Origin: Thalassospira marina
GTDB lineage: Bacteria; Pseudomonadota; Alphaproteobacteria; Rhodospirillales; Thalassospiraceae
Reading direction: 5' to 3'
Assembly (NCBI RefSeq): GCF_002844375.1
Contig: NZ_CP024199.1
Location: 4,380,001 to 4,444,000 of the forward strand
Length of the DNA: 64,000 bases
Shown here piece after piece: positions 35,701-44,596 of the stretch. Position 1 is the first letter of the stretch. Each line of letters starts with the position of its first letter. The notes beneath the pieces are model-generated. The model had not been told where the DNA came from and made no database searches. It saw only the letters and a program-made list of their open reading frames with translations. The translations under genes and the position numbers were made by a program.

Positions 35701-36309
35701 ATGCAGTTATTTGGGGGTCGTGGAATGCGTCAGTTAGCGATTGTCTGTCTGAGTTTGGTTCTTGCCGGGTGTTTTTCCAACGCCAATAGTGCGACCGGTG
35801 TTTCCGTCCAGCCAGACCTTGATCGCGACGCCCGTGACACCCGCGTAACACAGGTTGCCCATGTTGCCCTGCCGCCGTCCCGTCTGAACAATTTCCCGCC
35901 CACGGATGAATTTTTGCAATGCGTGCCCTATGCGCGTGCGGTTTCGGGCATTGAAATTTATGGCGATGCCTGGACCTGGTGGGGCCAGGCCAAGAGCCAG
36001 TATAAACGCGGCAGCAAACCCGTTGTTGGTTCAGTCCTCGCCTTCAAGAAAACCAAACGTCTGCGTTATGGCCATGTTGCCGTGGTTTCTGCCGTGCTCG
36101 ATAAACGCCACATCCTGGTCAACCAGGCCAATTGGGGCAGTGATTCGCGCACCCGTGGCAAGGTTCACCTGCGTCAGCCAGTCGAGGATGTATCGCCGAA
36201 AAACGACTGGAGCCAGCTTCGCCTGATGAACACGATCGGCACCTATGGCCGCATCTATCCGGCGCATGGTTTCATCTATCAGCCCAGCGAAACGGCCGAA
36301 GCCAACTGA
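35701..36309 (+). CDS. CHAP-domain lipoprotein, probable peptidoglycan hydrolase
   Basis: 202 residues. The N-terminal MRQLAIVCLSLVLAGCFSN is a lipoprotein signal with lipobox LAGC, so the mature protein is anchored by a lipid in a membrane facing the periplasm. The CHAP domain holds Cys in FLQCVPYARAVSG, His in RYGHVAVVSAV and Asn in LVNQANWG, the expected catalytic set of an amidase or endopeptidase. Start ATG 35701 (GGTGGA upstream) or 35725. It is likely transcribed alone. Confidence 0.85.
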   Translation: MQLFGGRGMRQLAIVCLSLVLAGCFSNANSATGVSVQPDLDRDARDTRVTQVAHVALPPSRLNNFPPTDEFLQCVPYARAVSGIEIYGDAWTWWGQAKSQYKRGSKPVVGSVLAFKKTKRLRYGHVAVVSAVLDKRHILVNQANWGSDSRTRGKVHLRQPVEDVSPKNDWSQLRLMNTIGTYGRIYPAHGFIYQPSETAEAN

Positions 36310-37289
36310 TCAACCCTGTTGGCATTCCGGTCCCATAAGCATCCCTGGCCCTTCTTTTCCTGCCTTTCATAGCCTCCCTGCTTTCACGGATTTTCTGTGT
36401 GCCGATGCCACTGGGCAAAGGCATGTCTGTGCGTGAAGCTGTGTCGCGTTAAATGTGATGTGCTGCAGGTGCCAAGGTGGCTGGTTAGGGGAAGGGCCAT
36501 ATTGAAAACGGGCTTTTGAGGGCCGGGATTTTGTTGTCCTGCACGGGAACCTTTTGCACTGTGCCGCCTTTTGCTTTTGGGCGTTTCCCGCGCCAAAAAT
36601 GCCGTAATCGGGGCGTAGAAATTTCGATGCTACAGACCAAAAAACGGGCAAATTGGCCAAAATTTTTGAACCGGGATTATTGATCAGGAATAGATCATCT
36701 ATACAGTTGTTTAGGATGCATTCTTGATCAAGAACTTCAATTTTTGAAATATTATCAAGGGTGGTGATCGTGCCCGGAATTTCGAAAATTTCTGTCGGAT
36801 GATTTGCAAAAATCCGGTTTAGGATGGATGGATTTTCTCTCTGTCAGGCAGGGAAAAATCATCAGAATTTTGAATTTCGTATAGGTTATTTATACCTTTA
36901 AATCAAAATGCTATATCCATTCTCTCATGCGATTATTTAGCCTTCTGAAATTAGTTCAAAAGTTAAAGTAATTTCTGAGGTTTTTGAAATAGAGGATCTG
37001 GCAGGGGGGCGTTTTGCATGCTTGCGTATTTTTGCCGGAAATCGTGCCGGATGCCGTTAAAGACGGTGAATGTGATGAAGCATATGCTTTGATCGCGATG
37101 CTGGCGTCAAATGGTTGAAATGCGCAGCAGGAAATATTTCAAAAACAGGTTTGTTTTCAAATCAGTGGATGAAGTTTTTAATCAATTGGATTTTAAAATT
37201 TCGCGCTGAATTTTGATTTCCCTCAAGGTTTGGTCCCCATACGGGGCGCATAGTCGGTTTTTCGATCTGTTGTTTACGGAAACCATGCC
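36310..37289. other. AT-rich gene desert
   Basis: 980 bases without a convincing gene. From about 36600 to 37280 the base composition is clearly more AT-rich than both flanks. On the minus strand a frame stays open from about 36843 to 36367 but lacks a start for its first part and has no family motif. It probably holds the promoter of the P-type ATPase near its right end; otherwise I see nothing. Confidence 0.5.
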
Positions 37290-40013
37290 ATGTCAGATGA
37301 TCTGGATGGGCAGGACAACAATCACGCTCGCCACCCACAAAAATCAACGTCCCCTGCCCCGACCTCTCCAAACGCCCAGCCTTCCCGAAACGATCCCGCC
37401 TCTCCGACCGTTTCGTCTTCTCCTTCCTCTTCTTCTGCCTCCACCTCCACACCTTCCTCTGCTTCCCCGGTTTCCAATGCGGCATCTGCTGCGTCATCCG
37501 GTGCCCCGTCATCCCCGCCGCTTGAAAATCCGACCAGTTTGAAACTGGGGCTGGATTCCCAAACGGCGCAAAAGCGGCTGGTAACCGATGGCCCCAATGT
37601 GATTGCCGAACAGACCCGCAATGTCTGGTGGAAACTGGTATCGTATTTCTGGGGGCCGATCCCCTGGATGATCGAGGTTGCCGCCATTCTGTCGGCAGCG
37701 GTTCAGCACTGGGCTGATTTTGCCATCATCCTGGTTATGCTGCTGCTCAATGCCGGTGTCGGTTTCTGGCAGGAATACAAAGCCGATAACGCCATTGCCG
37801 CGCTAAAAAACCAGTTGGCGCTAAGCGCACGTGTTTTGCGTGATGGCAAATGGCGCGATATTCCCGCGCGGGACCTTGTCTGCGGCGATATCGTTTCGCT
37901 GCGTCTGGGTAATATCATTCCCGCCGATGCCAGGCTGGTGGCGGGGGATTATCTCGCCGTTGATCAATCCGCGCTAACCGGGGAATCGTTGCCGGTTGAT
38001 AAAAAAACCGGGGATGATGTTTATTCTGGTTCGATTGCGAAAATGGGCGAAATGACCGCCCAGATCACCGCCACGGGCATGAATACCTATTTCGGTAAAA
38101 CCGCGCGGCTGGTGCAGAATGCGGGCAATATTTCGCATTTCCAAAAGGCCGTGCTGCGGATCGGCAATTTCCTGATCCTGTCGACCATTGGTCTGGTCGC
38201 AATCATTTTGATGGTAGCGCTGTTTCGCGGTGACCCGTGGTTTGAAACCGTGCTGTTCGCCCTGATCCTGACGGTCGCGGCGATCCCGGTGGCATTGCCT
38301 GCTGTTTTGTCTGTCACCATGGCAGTGGGGGCGGAAAAGCTGGCACGGTTGAAAGCCATTGTGTCGCGCCTTGTTGCGATCGAGGAACTGGCCGGTATCG
38401 ACATTTTATGTTCCGATAAAACCGGCACCCTGACACAAAACCGCCTGACCCTGGGGGGCCCTGTTATTCTGGCCGCACAGGGCCGCGATGATTTGCTGCT
38501 GGCCGCAGCCATGGCATCGCGCGCTGAAGGCGGGGATGCCATTGACCAGGCCGTTATGGGCGGGCTGGGTGATGCTGTTATTCCGTCGTCATGGCAAACA
38601 GTGGCCTTTCATCCGTTTGACCCGGTATCCAAACGGGCCGAGGCCACCATTGCCGATGGTGCCCGCCAGTGGCAGGTTGCCAAGGGTGCGCCGCAGGTGA
38701 TTTTAAAACTGGTTAATCCCGATGCCAGCCTAAGCGAAACTGTCACCCATGCTGTTAATGACATGGCATCACGCGGCTATCGTACCATTGGTGTGGCAAG
38801 GCGTGTTTTGCCTGCGGGTGATGCTGATGGCACCGATAAGATGCAGGCGCAAGGCCAGGGCTTGGACCAGAACCAGAGCCAAGACCAGGGCCAGTGGCAG
38901 TTTCTGGGGCTGTTGCCGCTGTTTGATCCGCCGCGCGAAGATGCGGCCCAAACGGTGCGCGAAGCCGCGGCAATGGGTGTGGATATTAAAATGGTTACGG
39001 GGGACCACGAAGCCATTGGTCGCCAGATTGCCATGTCGCTGGGTATGGGCAGCAATATCCTGCCGGCTGATCAGGCCTTTGGGGATGGTGCCCCGGCAAT
39101 CAATGCTGTTGCCATTGAACAGGCCGATGGCTATGCTCGCGTTTTTCCCGAACATAAATATGCCATCGTCAAGGAACTTCAGGATCGCGGCCATATCATC
39201 GGTATGACCGGCGACGGGGTGAATGATGCCCCGGCCCTGAAACAGGCGGATGTCGGCATTGCCGTTAGTGGTGCGACCGATGCCGCGCGGGCGGCGGCCG
39301 ACCTTGTGTTGACGGCGCCGGGCCTTTCGGTGATTACGACTGCGATCGAAGAAGCCCGGCGCATTTTTGAACGTATGGGCAGCTACGCGACCTATCGCAT
39401 TTCGGAAACCATTCGTGTCCTGCTGTTCATGACCATTTCGATCCTGGTATTCAATTTTTACCCGGTTACGGCGGTCATGATCGTGTTGCTGGCATTGCTA
39501 AATGATTTCCCGATCATGATGATCGCCTATGACAACGCACCTGTATCGCCCCAGCCGGTGCGCTGGGATATGGCAACGACGCTGACAATGTCCTGCCTGC
39601 TGGGTGTGATGGGGGTTGTGGCATCGTTTCTGCTGTTCTGGATTTGTGAAAACTACCTGCATCTTGATCGCGGGATGATCCAGTCGCTGATTTTCCTGAA
39701 ATTGCTGGTCGCCGGGCATCTGACGATTTACCTGACCCGCAATAAAGGTGCGATCTGGCACAAACCCTGGCCCAGCCTGAAACTGTTTGTCGCCACCGAA
39801 ATCACGCAGATCATTGGCACGCTGGCAGCGGTTTATGGCTGGTTCATAACCCCGATTGGCTGGAAATATGCCCTGCTGATCTGGGCCTATGCCCTGATCT
39901 GGTTTGTCATCAATAGCGGTGCCAAAATTCTGGCCTATCGCCTGCTATCCTATCGTGCGGACCGGCAGGCGCGCCATGTTGTCAATGTTACGCAAAATCT
40001 GCATTCGCACTGA
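37290..40013 (+). CDS. Plasma-membrane proton-efflux P-type ATPase (P3A)
   Basis: 907 residues. The first 80 or so are Ser/Pro/Ala-rich and probably disordered. The ATPase core follows: membrane pair near IPWMIEVAAILSAAV, the actuator motif LTGESLPV, the phosphorylation site CSDKTGTLTQ (Asp376), and the hinge TGDGVNDAPALKQADVG, with C-terminal membrane helices to about 880. Overall it resembles archaeal/bacterial relatives of yeast Pma1, which pump protons out. An unusual Gln-rich insert (QGQGLDQNQSQDQGQWQ) interrupts the nucleotide-binding region. It probably contributes to pH or ion homeostasis; the ion is inferred from family. Confidence 0.87.
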   Translation: MSDDLDGQDNNHARHPQKSTSPAPTSPNAQPSRNDPASPTVSSSPSSSSASTSTPSSASPVSNAASAASSGAPSSPPLENPTSLKLGLDSQTAQKRLVTDGPNVIAEQTRNVWWKLVSYFWGPIPWMIEVAAILSAAVQHWADFAIILVMLLLNAGVGFWQEYKADNAIAALKNQLALSARVLRDGKWRDIPARDLVCGDIVSLRLGNIIPADARLVAGDYLAVDQSALTGESLPVDKKTGDDVYSGSIAKMGEMTAQITATGMNTYFGKTARLVQNAGNISHFQKAVLRIGNFLILSTIGLVAIILMVALFRGDPWFETVLFALILTVAAIPVALPAVLSVTMAVGAEKLARLKAIVSRLVAIEELAGIDILCSDKTGTLTQNRLTLGGPVILAAQGRDDLLLAAAMASRAEGGDAIDQAVMGGLGDAVIPSSWQTVAFHPFDPVSKRAEATIADGARQWQVAKGAPQVILKLVNPDASLSETVTHAVNDMASRGYRTIGVARRVLPAGDADGTDKMQAQGQGLDQNQSQDQGQWQFLGLLPLFDPPREDAAQTVREAAAMGVDIKMVTGDHEAIGRQIAMSLGMGSNILPADQAFGDGAPAINAVAIEQADGYARVFPEHKYAIVKELQDRGHIIGMTGDGVNDAPALKQADVGIAVSGATDAARAAADLVLTAPGLSVITTAIEEARRIFERMGSYATYRISETIRVLLFMTISILVFNFYPVTAVMIVLLALLNDFPIMMIAYDNAPVSPQPVRWDMATTLTMSCLLGVMGVVASFLLFWICENYLHLDRGMIQSLIFLKLLVAGHLTIYLTRNKGAIWHKPWPSLKLFVATEITQIIGTLAAVYGWFITPIGWKYALLIWAYALIWFVINSGAKILAYRLLSYRADRQARHVVNVTQNLHSH

Positions 40014-40042
40014 TCTGGCGGTTATTGCTGGCTGATAATCAA

Positions 40043-40073
40043 AAGGCGGTCCTGTCATGGGGCCGCCTTTTAT
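40043..40073 (+). terminator. Rho-independent terminator after P-type ATPase gene
   Basis: AAGGCGG (40043-40049) pairs with CCGCCTT (40063-40069), followed by TTATGTT. The T-run is short. Confidence 0.65.
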
Positions 40074-40108
40074 GTTGCCAGGTGGGGTCCAAACATGGTG
40101 CCGGGTCA

Positions 40109-40144
40109 TAAAAAATGGCGAAGGCCTGATGGATGGCCTTCGCC
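40109..40144 (-). terminator. Rho-independent terminator of bioY-bioB
   Basis: On the minus strand GGCGAAGGCC and GGCCTTCGCC form a perfect ten-pair stem (40135-40144 with 40117-40126), followed by ATTTTTT. Confidence 0.85.
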
Positions 40145-40190
40145 AGGTTGAACCGGTTGCATGTGGGGTGCGCCCGGTTCGGGGGCTGGA

Positions 40191-41195
40191 TTAAAATGCA
40201 GTTTGGGCAGCACTGGCCGGAATGGCGGCAAGGGCCGCAAACAGGGCGGTGTCGCTGTCTTCTTCGGGGTTGGGGGTGGTCAGCAGTTTTTCGCCGTAAA
40301 ACACCGAATTGGCACCGCATAACAGGCACAGAATTTGCGCCTCGCGGTTAAGGCTGGTGCGCCCGGCCGACAGGCGCAGGGTTGATTTGGGCATGGTGAT
40401 GCGCGCCGTTGCGATCATGCGGACCAGCTCCAGCGGGTCAACAGGCGTGCGCTTGGCAAGGGGCGTGCCCTCCACCGGGACCAGCGCGTTGATCGGCACA
40501 CTTTCGGGATGGGGGGCAAAGCCTGCCAGAACATGAAGCATCGATGCCCGGTCGCGGATGCTTTCACCCATGCCGATAATACCGCCGCAGCACAGATCAA
40601 TACCGGCACCCCGTACTGCTGCCAGGGTATCAAGGCGGTCCTGATAGGTGCGGGTTGAAATGATCTGGCTGTAATATTCGGGGCTGGTATCAAGATTGTG
40701 GTTATAGGCGGTTAACCCGGCCTCGGCCAGGCGTTCGGCATGGCGGGTTTCAAGCATGCCCAGGGTGACGCAGGCTTCCATGCCCAAATCACGCACGCCG
40801 CGCACCATTTCAATCACCGCATCAAAGGCGGCCCCATCGCGGACCTTACGCCATGCGGCCCCCATGCAAAAGCGGTCTGCCCCGGCTTCTTTGGCGCGTG
40901 CTGCCATGGCCAGAACCGCCTTTGGGTCCAAAAGCTGTTCCTTGCCCAGTTTGACTTCGCGGTGATGGGCGGATTGCGGGCAATAGGCGCAATCTTCCGG
41001 GCAGCCCCCGGTTTTGATGGAAAGCAGGCTGGCCTTTTGCACATCGTTGGGGTTGTGATGGGTTTGATGGACCGCGCTGGCGCGGCCCATCAGTTCCAGT
41101 AATGGCAGGCGGTAGATCGCCTCGATTTCGTCAATCGACCAGTCATGGCGAATGGTTTGGTCAATTGCCGGGCTTTGTGCGGGAAGGTGGCCCAT
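40191..41195 (-). CDS. bioB: Biotin synthase
   Basis: Radical SAM enzyme that inserts sulfur into dethiobiotin. The [4Fe-4S] motif is CPEDCAYC in KTGGCPEDCAYCPQSAHH; the radical SAM region continues with KEAGADRFCMGAAWR, and CCGGIIGMGESIRDR and TTPNPEEDSDTALF match the C-terminal part. 334 residues. Its start overlaps the bioY stop, so both are co-transcribed from the BioR-controlled promoter. No other bio synthesis genes (bioA, bioD, bioF) lie in the window. Confidence 0.96.
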   Translation of the reverse strand: MGHLPAQSPAIDQTIRHDWSIDEIEAIYRLPLLELMGRASAVHQTHHNPNDVQKASLLSIKTGGCPEDCAYCPQSAHHREVKLGKEQLLDPKAVLAMAARAKEAGADRFCMGAAWRKVRDGAAFDAVIEMVRGVRDLGMEACVTLGMLETRHAERLAEAGLTAYNHNLDTSPEYYSQIISTRTYQDRLDTLAAVRGAGIDLCCGGIIGMGESIRDRASMLHVLAGFAPHPESVPINALVPVEGTPLAKRTPVDPLELVRMIATARITMPKSTLRLSAGRTSLNREAQILCLLCGANSVFYGEKLLTTPNPEEDSDTALFAALAAIPASAAQTAF

Positions 41196-41794
41196 TATGC
41201 GTGCTCGCCAGTGTTGCGTTTGACAAGGCGGCCAAGGGCCTGGCTGCCCAGTGCGACCAGTGCAACCTTTACAACATCGCCTGGCACAAACGGGGTAAAG
41301 CCATACGCGGCAAGTTTTTCAAGCGGTACGAAAACCGCCAGCCATGCCAGGCCCAGCACATAAACCGGGATCATCGCAGTCATCATGATGCCAAAACGCG
41401 CAAACATGCCACGCCCGCGGGCAAAGCTGCCAACCATCCAGGCCGCAACCAGATATCCCAGCAAATAGCCGCCCGTCGGCCCGACCATATAGGCAAGACC
41501 AATGCCGCGTTCCGGTGTGCCGGCAAAAACCGGCAGGCCAACCGCCCCGGCCGCCAGATAACCCAAAACGGTGGCGCAGGCCAGGCGCGGCCCGGTGGCA
41601 AGGGCAATGGCCATAATCGCCATGGTTTGCAGGGTCATGGGGACCGGCCAGAACGGAATGGTGATTTTGGCGCTGGCGGTCAGAACAGCGACGCCAGCCA
41701 GAATCATCAGGCTGTATTTCAAGGCCGGTTTTGCATCGGATTTGGGGCCGTGCAGGGCTGATACGTTACCCGGTTTGGAGGCAGGATTGCTCAT
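41195..41794 (-). CDS. bioY: Biotin transporter substrate-binding subunit BioY
   Basis: Small membrane protein, 199 residues with about six hydrophobic helices: FWPVPMTLQTMAIMAIALAT and GYLAAGAVGLPVF are BioY hallmarks, as is GPTGGYLLGYLVAAWMVG. It is the S-component of ECF-type biotin uptake; bioM/bioN energising partners are not adjacent. Having uptake with bioB in one BioR-regulated operon fits a cell that both salvages and makes biotin. Confidence 0.93.
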   Translation of the reverse strand: MSNPASKPGNVSALHGPKSDAKPALKYSLMILAGVAVLTASAKITIPFWPVPMTLQTMAIMAIALATGPRLACATVLGYLAAGAVGLPVFAGTPERGIGLAYMVGPTGGYLLGYLVAAWMVGSFARGRGMFARFGIMMTAMIPVYVLGLAWLAVFVPLEKLAAYGFTPFVPGDVVKVALVALGSQALGRLVKRNTGEHA

Positions 41795-41824
41795 CAGAGG
41801 ATGTCCTTCGCTGGCTTGATAAAA

Positions 41825-41834
41825 TTATAGATAA
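41825..41834 (-). promoter_or_regulatory. BioR box 1 upstream of bioY-bioB
   Basis: TTATAGATAA, an exact match to the BioR operator consensus TTATMKATAA, 31 bases before the bioY start codon. The degenerate AAATAGATAA at 41890-41899 could be an auxiliary site. Confidence 0.85.
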
Positions 41835-41963
41835 AATGTGAATCTCATCTATTAATTACGCCGCGCCAGACGGGCAAAATCAATCCCAAAAATAGATAAT
41901 CGGGCGAAAATCAGTGATTTTCTTGAGGGTCCTAATTACTGAATTGATATTGTTTGATTATTT

Positions 41964-41973
41964 TTATCTATAA
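41964..41973 (-). promoter_or_regulatory. BioR box 2, distal
   Basis: TTATCTATAA on the plus strand (TTATAGATAA on the minus strand), 170 bases before bioY and close to the bioR terminator. An exact BioR consensus without an adjacent start codon; possible remote or looping operator. Confidence 0.7.
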
Positions 41974-41992
41974 AATTGCAATTTGGCACATA

Positions 41993-42032
41993 GAAAAGCC
42001 CTTCCCACTGCTGGCAGGCAGAAAAAAGGGCT
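41993..42032 (-). terminator. Terminator of bioR
   Basis: On the minus strand AGCCCTT (42032-42026) pairs with AAGGGCT (42003-41997), with inner CTGC/GCAG pairing, and is followed by TTTTC. It lies about 115 bases after the bioR stop. Confidence 0.65.
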
Positions 42033-42146
42033 GATCATGATGATGTTTTGAGTTTCTCAACCGTCAGAAGCGACGCGTAAAGACGGTTTGATAGATCGTT
42101 CGCCAAGCTGGTTTGGGAATCAACCAAAGGCGCGCTTGGCCGTTGG

Positions 42147-42797
42147 TCAGGACAGGGCTTTGGCGCGGGGTTTTACGCCCGGCTTGGTGCCGATCCATTT
42201 GACATGGCGGGCCAGGGTGGCGGCGGCAACATCAAATTGCCGTTCGCGCAGGGCTTTTAAAATTGCGCGGTGGTCCTGGTCGGTCGGGGCTTCCCATTCC
42301 ATGCGGAAGCCGGAAAACAGGAAACGCGCACTGGCGGCGTGCAAATCATCAATGGTGGCAAGCAGGCGCGGCATGTTGCACGGGCTTAAAATCAGGCGGT
42401 GGAAGGCGCGGTTGGCTTCTTCCCAGGCACGCACATCGGGGGCATTTTCCCCGGCACGATTGATTTCTTCGGCTTCATCTAACAGCGCACTGGTCAGATA
42501 GGGGGCGGCATGACGCAGGGCCAAAACTTCCAGCGATGCGCGCATTTCGGCCACTTCGCGGACCTCGGCAATGTCAAAATTGGCAACCCGCACGCCCCGG
42601 CGCGGTTCGCTTACGACAAGGCCCTGGGCCTCCAGCCGGCGAAAGGCTTCGCGCACGGGAACGTGGCTTGCGCCGAATTCTTCGGCGAAGTGGTCCTGGC
42701 GCAATTTGGTGCCCGGTGCGATTTCTCCGGCAATGATGCGGTCCGCAAGCGCGCGGCTGATCCGGCCGGTAACCGTGTCGTCTTTGGTGTTTGTCAT
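42147..42797 (-). CDS. bioR: GntR-family biotin repressor BioR
   Basis: 216-residue FadR/VanR-type GntR regulator: winged helix ISRALADRIIAGEIAPGTKL with ASHVPVREAFRRLEAQGLV, then an all-helical ligand domain (REVAEMRASLEVLALRHAAP, EANRAFHRLILSPCNMPRLL). BioR identity comes from context: it sits next to bioY-bioB and has an exact BioR box four bases before its own start, as expected for an autoregulated repressor in alphaproteobacteria that lack the BirA DNA-binding domain. Confidence 0.88.
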   Translation of the reverse strand: MTNTKDDTVTGRISRALADRIIAGEIAPGTKLRQDHFAEEFGASHVPVREAFRRLEAQGLVVSEPRRGVRVANFDIAEVREVAEMRASLEVLALRHAAPYLTSALLDEAEEINRAGENAPDVRAWEEANRAFHRLILSPCNMPRLLATIDDLHAASARFLFSGFRMEWEAPTDQDHRAILKALRERQFDVAAATLARHVKWIGTKPGVKPRAKALS

Positions 42798-42801
42798 GAT
42801 T

Positions 42802-42811
42802 TTATAGATAA
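42802..42811 (-). promoter_or_regulatory. BioR box 3 at the bioR start
   Basis: TTATAGATAA, exact BioR consensus, only four bases upstream of the bioR ATG at 42797, so binding would block transcription or initiation of its own gene. Confidence 0.85.
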
Positions 42812-43013
42812 TTTGCCTGCCCGAACTTGTCGAGCATGCAAATGCATTACCGCGAAATTATCTCGCCCGTTGGGGCAATAGCGATTCATGCCACCTGAAA
42901 ATGGCCGAACGGCTGCAGCAATGCTGGTGTTATGGCAGGTAGACCTGGTGGTGATGTTGCGCCGGATTATTGATACGAACCGACCCTCACCACCAGGGTT
43001 TGGCTTTTGCCTG

Positions 43014-43757
43014 TCAGTCTTCGTCCGAATGCTCGTCAGGCATGTCGGCAAAGGCCTCGCGAAGCGCGCGGGACCAGGCATCGGACAGGGCCTTGAAGCC
43101 GGCATCTTCGGCCTCGATCCGGCGGCGTTCGGAAAACTGGCATTGTCCTTCGGGCAGAACCGCCAGATCCAGCGGCATGCCGACAGACAGGTTGGATCGC
43201 AGGGTCGAATCCATTGATAGCAGCGCTGCCTTGACGCCATCATCAATGGGGGTTTCCTGCGAAATTACCCGATCGAGAATCGGCTTGCCGTATTTGTGCT
43301 CGCCAATCTGAAGGTACGGGGTGTCTTCGGTGGCCTCTATAAAATTGCCCGCCGCATATATCAGAAACAGCCGCTGTGCACCGCCTGCCCGCTGGCCGCC
43401 CAGTATGATGCTGGCGCTGGAGCTTTCTTTGCGCTGTTCAAGCGTGTCATGATATTTGTGCTGAACCGACTGCATGGCTTCGCCCACCAGTTCGGCAACC
43501 CGAAACATGGTAGGTGCCGTGAGGATGCTGTCACGGGGGTCGGTTTCGGGGTCTTCGATGGCTTCCTGCAAAAGGCTGACCACTGCCTGCGTGATGGCAA
43601 GGTTCCCTGCCGTCAGCATAACAATGGCGCGTTCACCCGGGACTTCCCAGGTGAACATTTTGCGATAGCGTGAAATGTTGTCCAGGCCTGCATTGGTGCG
43701 AGTGTCGGACAGGAAAACCAGCCCTTCATCAAGCATGAGGCCCACGCAATAGGTCAT
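43014..43757 (-). CDS. Anbu-type proteasome-related peptidase
   Basis: 247-residue Ntn-hydrolase of the Anbu (ancestral beta subunit) group, related to HslV and the 20S proteasome. It begins MTYCVGLMLDEGLVFLSDTR, with Thr2 as the expected nucleophile after Met removal; TNAGLDNISRYRKMF follows, and SMDSTLRSNLSVGMPLDLAV is typical of Anbu. The tail is acidic. It is last of a four-gene operon with transglutaminase-like, alpha-E and ATP-grasp genes, the standard Anbu neighbourhood. Substrates are unknown. Confidence 0.9.
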   Translation of the reverse strand: MTYCVGLMLDEGLVFLSDTRTNAGLDNISRYRKMFTWEVPGERAIVMLTAGNLAITQAVVSLLQEAIEDPETDPRDSILTAPTMFRVAELVGEAMQSVQHKYHDTLEQRKESSSASIILGGQRAGGAQRLFLIYAAGNFIEATEDTPYLQIGEHKYGKPILDRVISQETPIDDGVKAALLSMDSTLRSNLSVGMPLDLAVLPEGQCQFSERRRIEAEDAGFKALSDAWSRALREAFADMPDEHSDED

Positions 43758-43773
43758 TTTTTCTTTAGTCCAG

Positions 43774-44595
43774 TTATTGTTGGGCTTGCGCGACGACTAC
43801 GGTTACATCCAAATCCTCGTCGGCGCCACCAGAATGTATGCCCCGTATAGGTGAGGCGTCCCTGGCGTCAAGTCCAGATCCCAGCCGGATATAAAAATCC
43901 GTCGGGCAGCAGCGATTGGCAGGGTCAAACCCGATCCAGCCAATATTGTCGATATAAAGCTCGGCCCATGCATGGGCGGCTTCGTGGGGCACACCTTCGG
44001 CATCGGCAAACAGATAGCCCGATACATACCGTGCAGGAATATCAAGCAGGCGTGCTGCCGTGATCAGCACATGGGCATGATCCTGGCAAACCCCCTGCCC
44101 GGCTGCCAGGGCATCGGCCGCCGTGGTATGGGCGTGCGTGGTGCCCGGTGCATAATCGATCTGGTCACGGACGGCAGCCGCCAGGGCATGGGCAGTTTCA
44201 AGCAGCGATGCTTTTGCCCCGACCGATTTGCTGACGGTTTTAACCAGCTTGCGAATGGCGGTGCTGGGCTTGGTCATTTCGGTCGAGCGCAAAAAGACCA
44301 GCGGCGGTGCCTTTTCCTTGTGGTTGGTCAAAACGCCAGCGGTGTCGCTGGTTTCGATCATGCCACGCACGACAATTTCCAGCTGGTCCACCGGGCCATT
44401 GCAGGTCAGGGTGCTGATGGTATCGCCATAACCATCGGTAAATTCCGATGTGATGGCGCAATTTTCAGCCGAAATTGACCAGTCGACGATCTTTTGCCCG
44501 TCAAACTGTGATGGCGTCAGCTTCAGGCTTTGCGTGACATAGCGTGCCGCCGGCGCATAGCGGTAACGGGTGCGATGTTCGATTGTCAGGCGCAT
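43774..44595 (-). CDS. Transglutaminase-like cysteine peptidase family protein
   Basis: 273 residues. The N-terminal beta part starts MRLTIEHRTRYRYAPAARYV (bacterial transglutaminase-like N-terminal domain). The core has Cys in AAGQGVCQDHAHVLITAARL, His in GVPHEAAHAWAELYIDNIGW and Asp in GFDPANR, the papain-like triad. Such proteins are proposed to hydrolyse or form isopeptide or peptide bonds. I start at ATG 44595, one base after the alpha-E stop; the frame runs 11 codons further into that gene. Second to last in the Anbu operon. Confidence 0.87.
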   Translation of the reverse strand: MRLTIEHRTRYRYAPAARYVTQSLKLTPSQFDGQKIVDWSISAENCAITSEFTDGYGDTISTLTCNGPVDQLEIVVRGMIETSDTAGVLTNHKEKAPPLVFLRSTEMTKPSTAIRKLVKTVSKSVGAKASLLETAHALAAAVRDQIDYAPGTTHAHTTAADALAAGQGVCQDHAHVLITAARLLDIPARYVSGYLFADAEGVPHEAAHAWAELYIDNIGWIGFDPANRCCPTDFYIRLGSGLDARDASPIRGIHSGGADEDLDVTVVVAQAQQ

Positions 44596-44596
44596 G

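Noticed and set aside
36367..36660. Minus-strand open frame in the AT-rich gap
   Set aside because: The open frame extends upstream to about 36843 without a start codon, crosses a composition boundary and shows no family motif.
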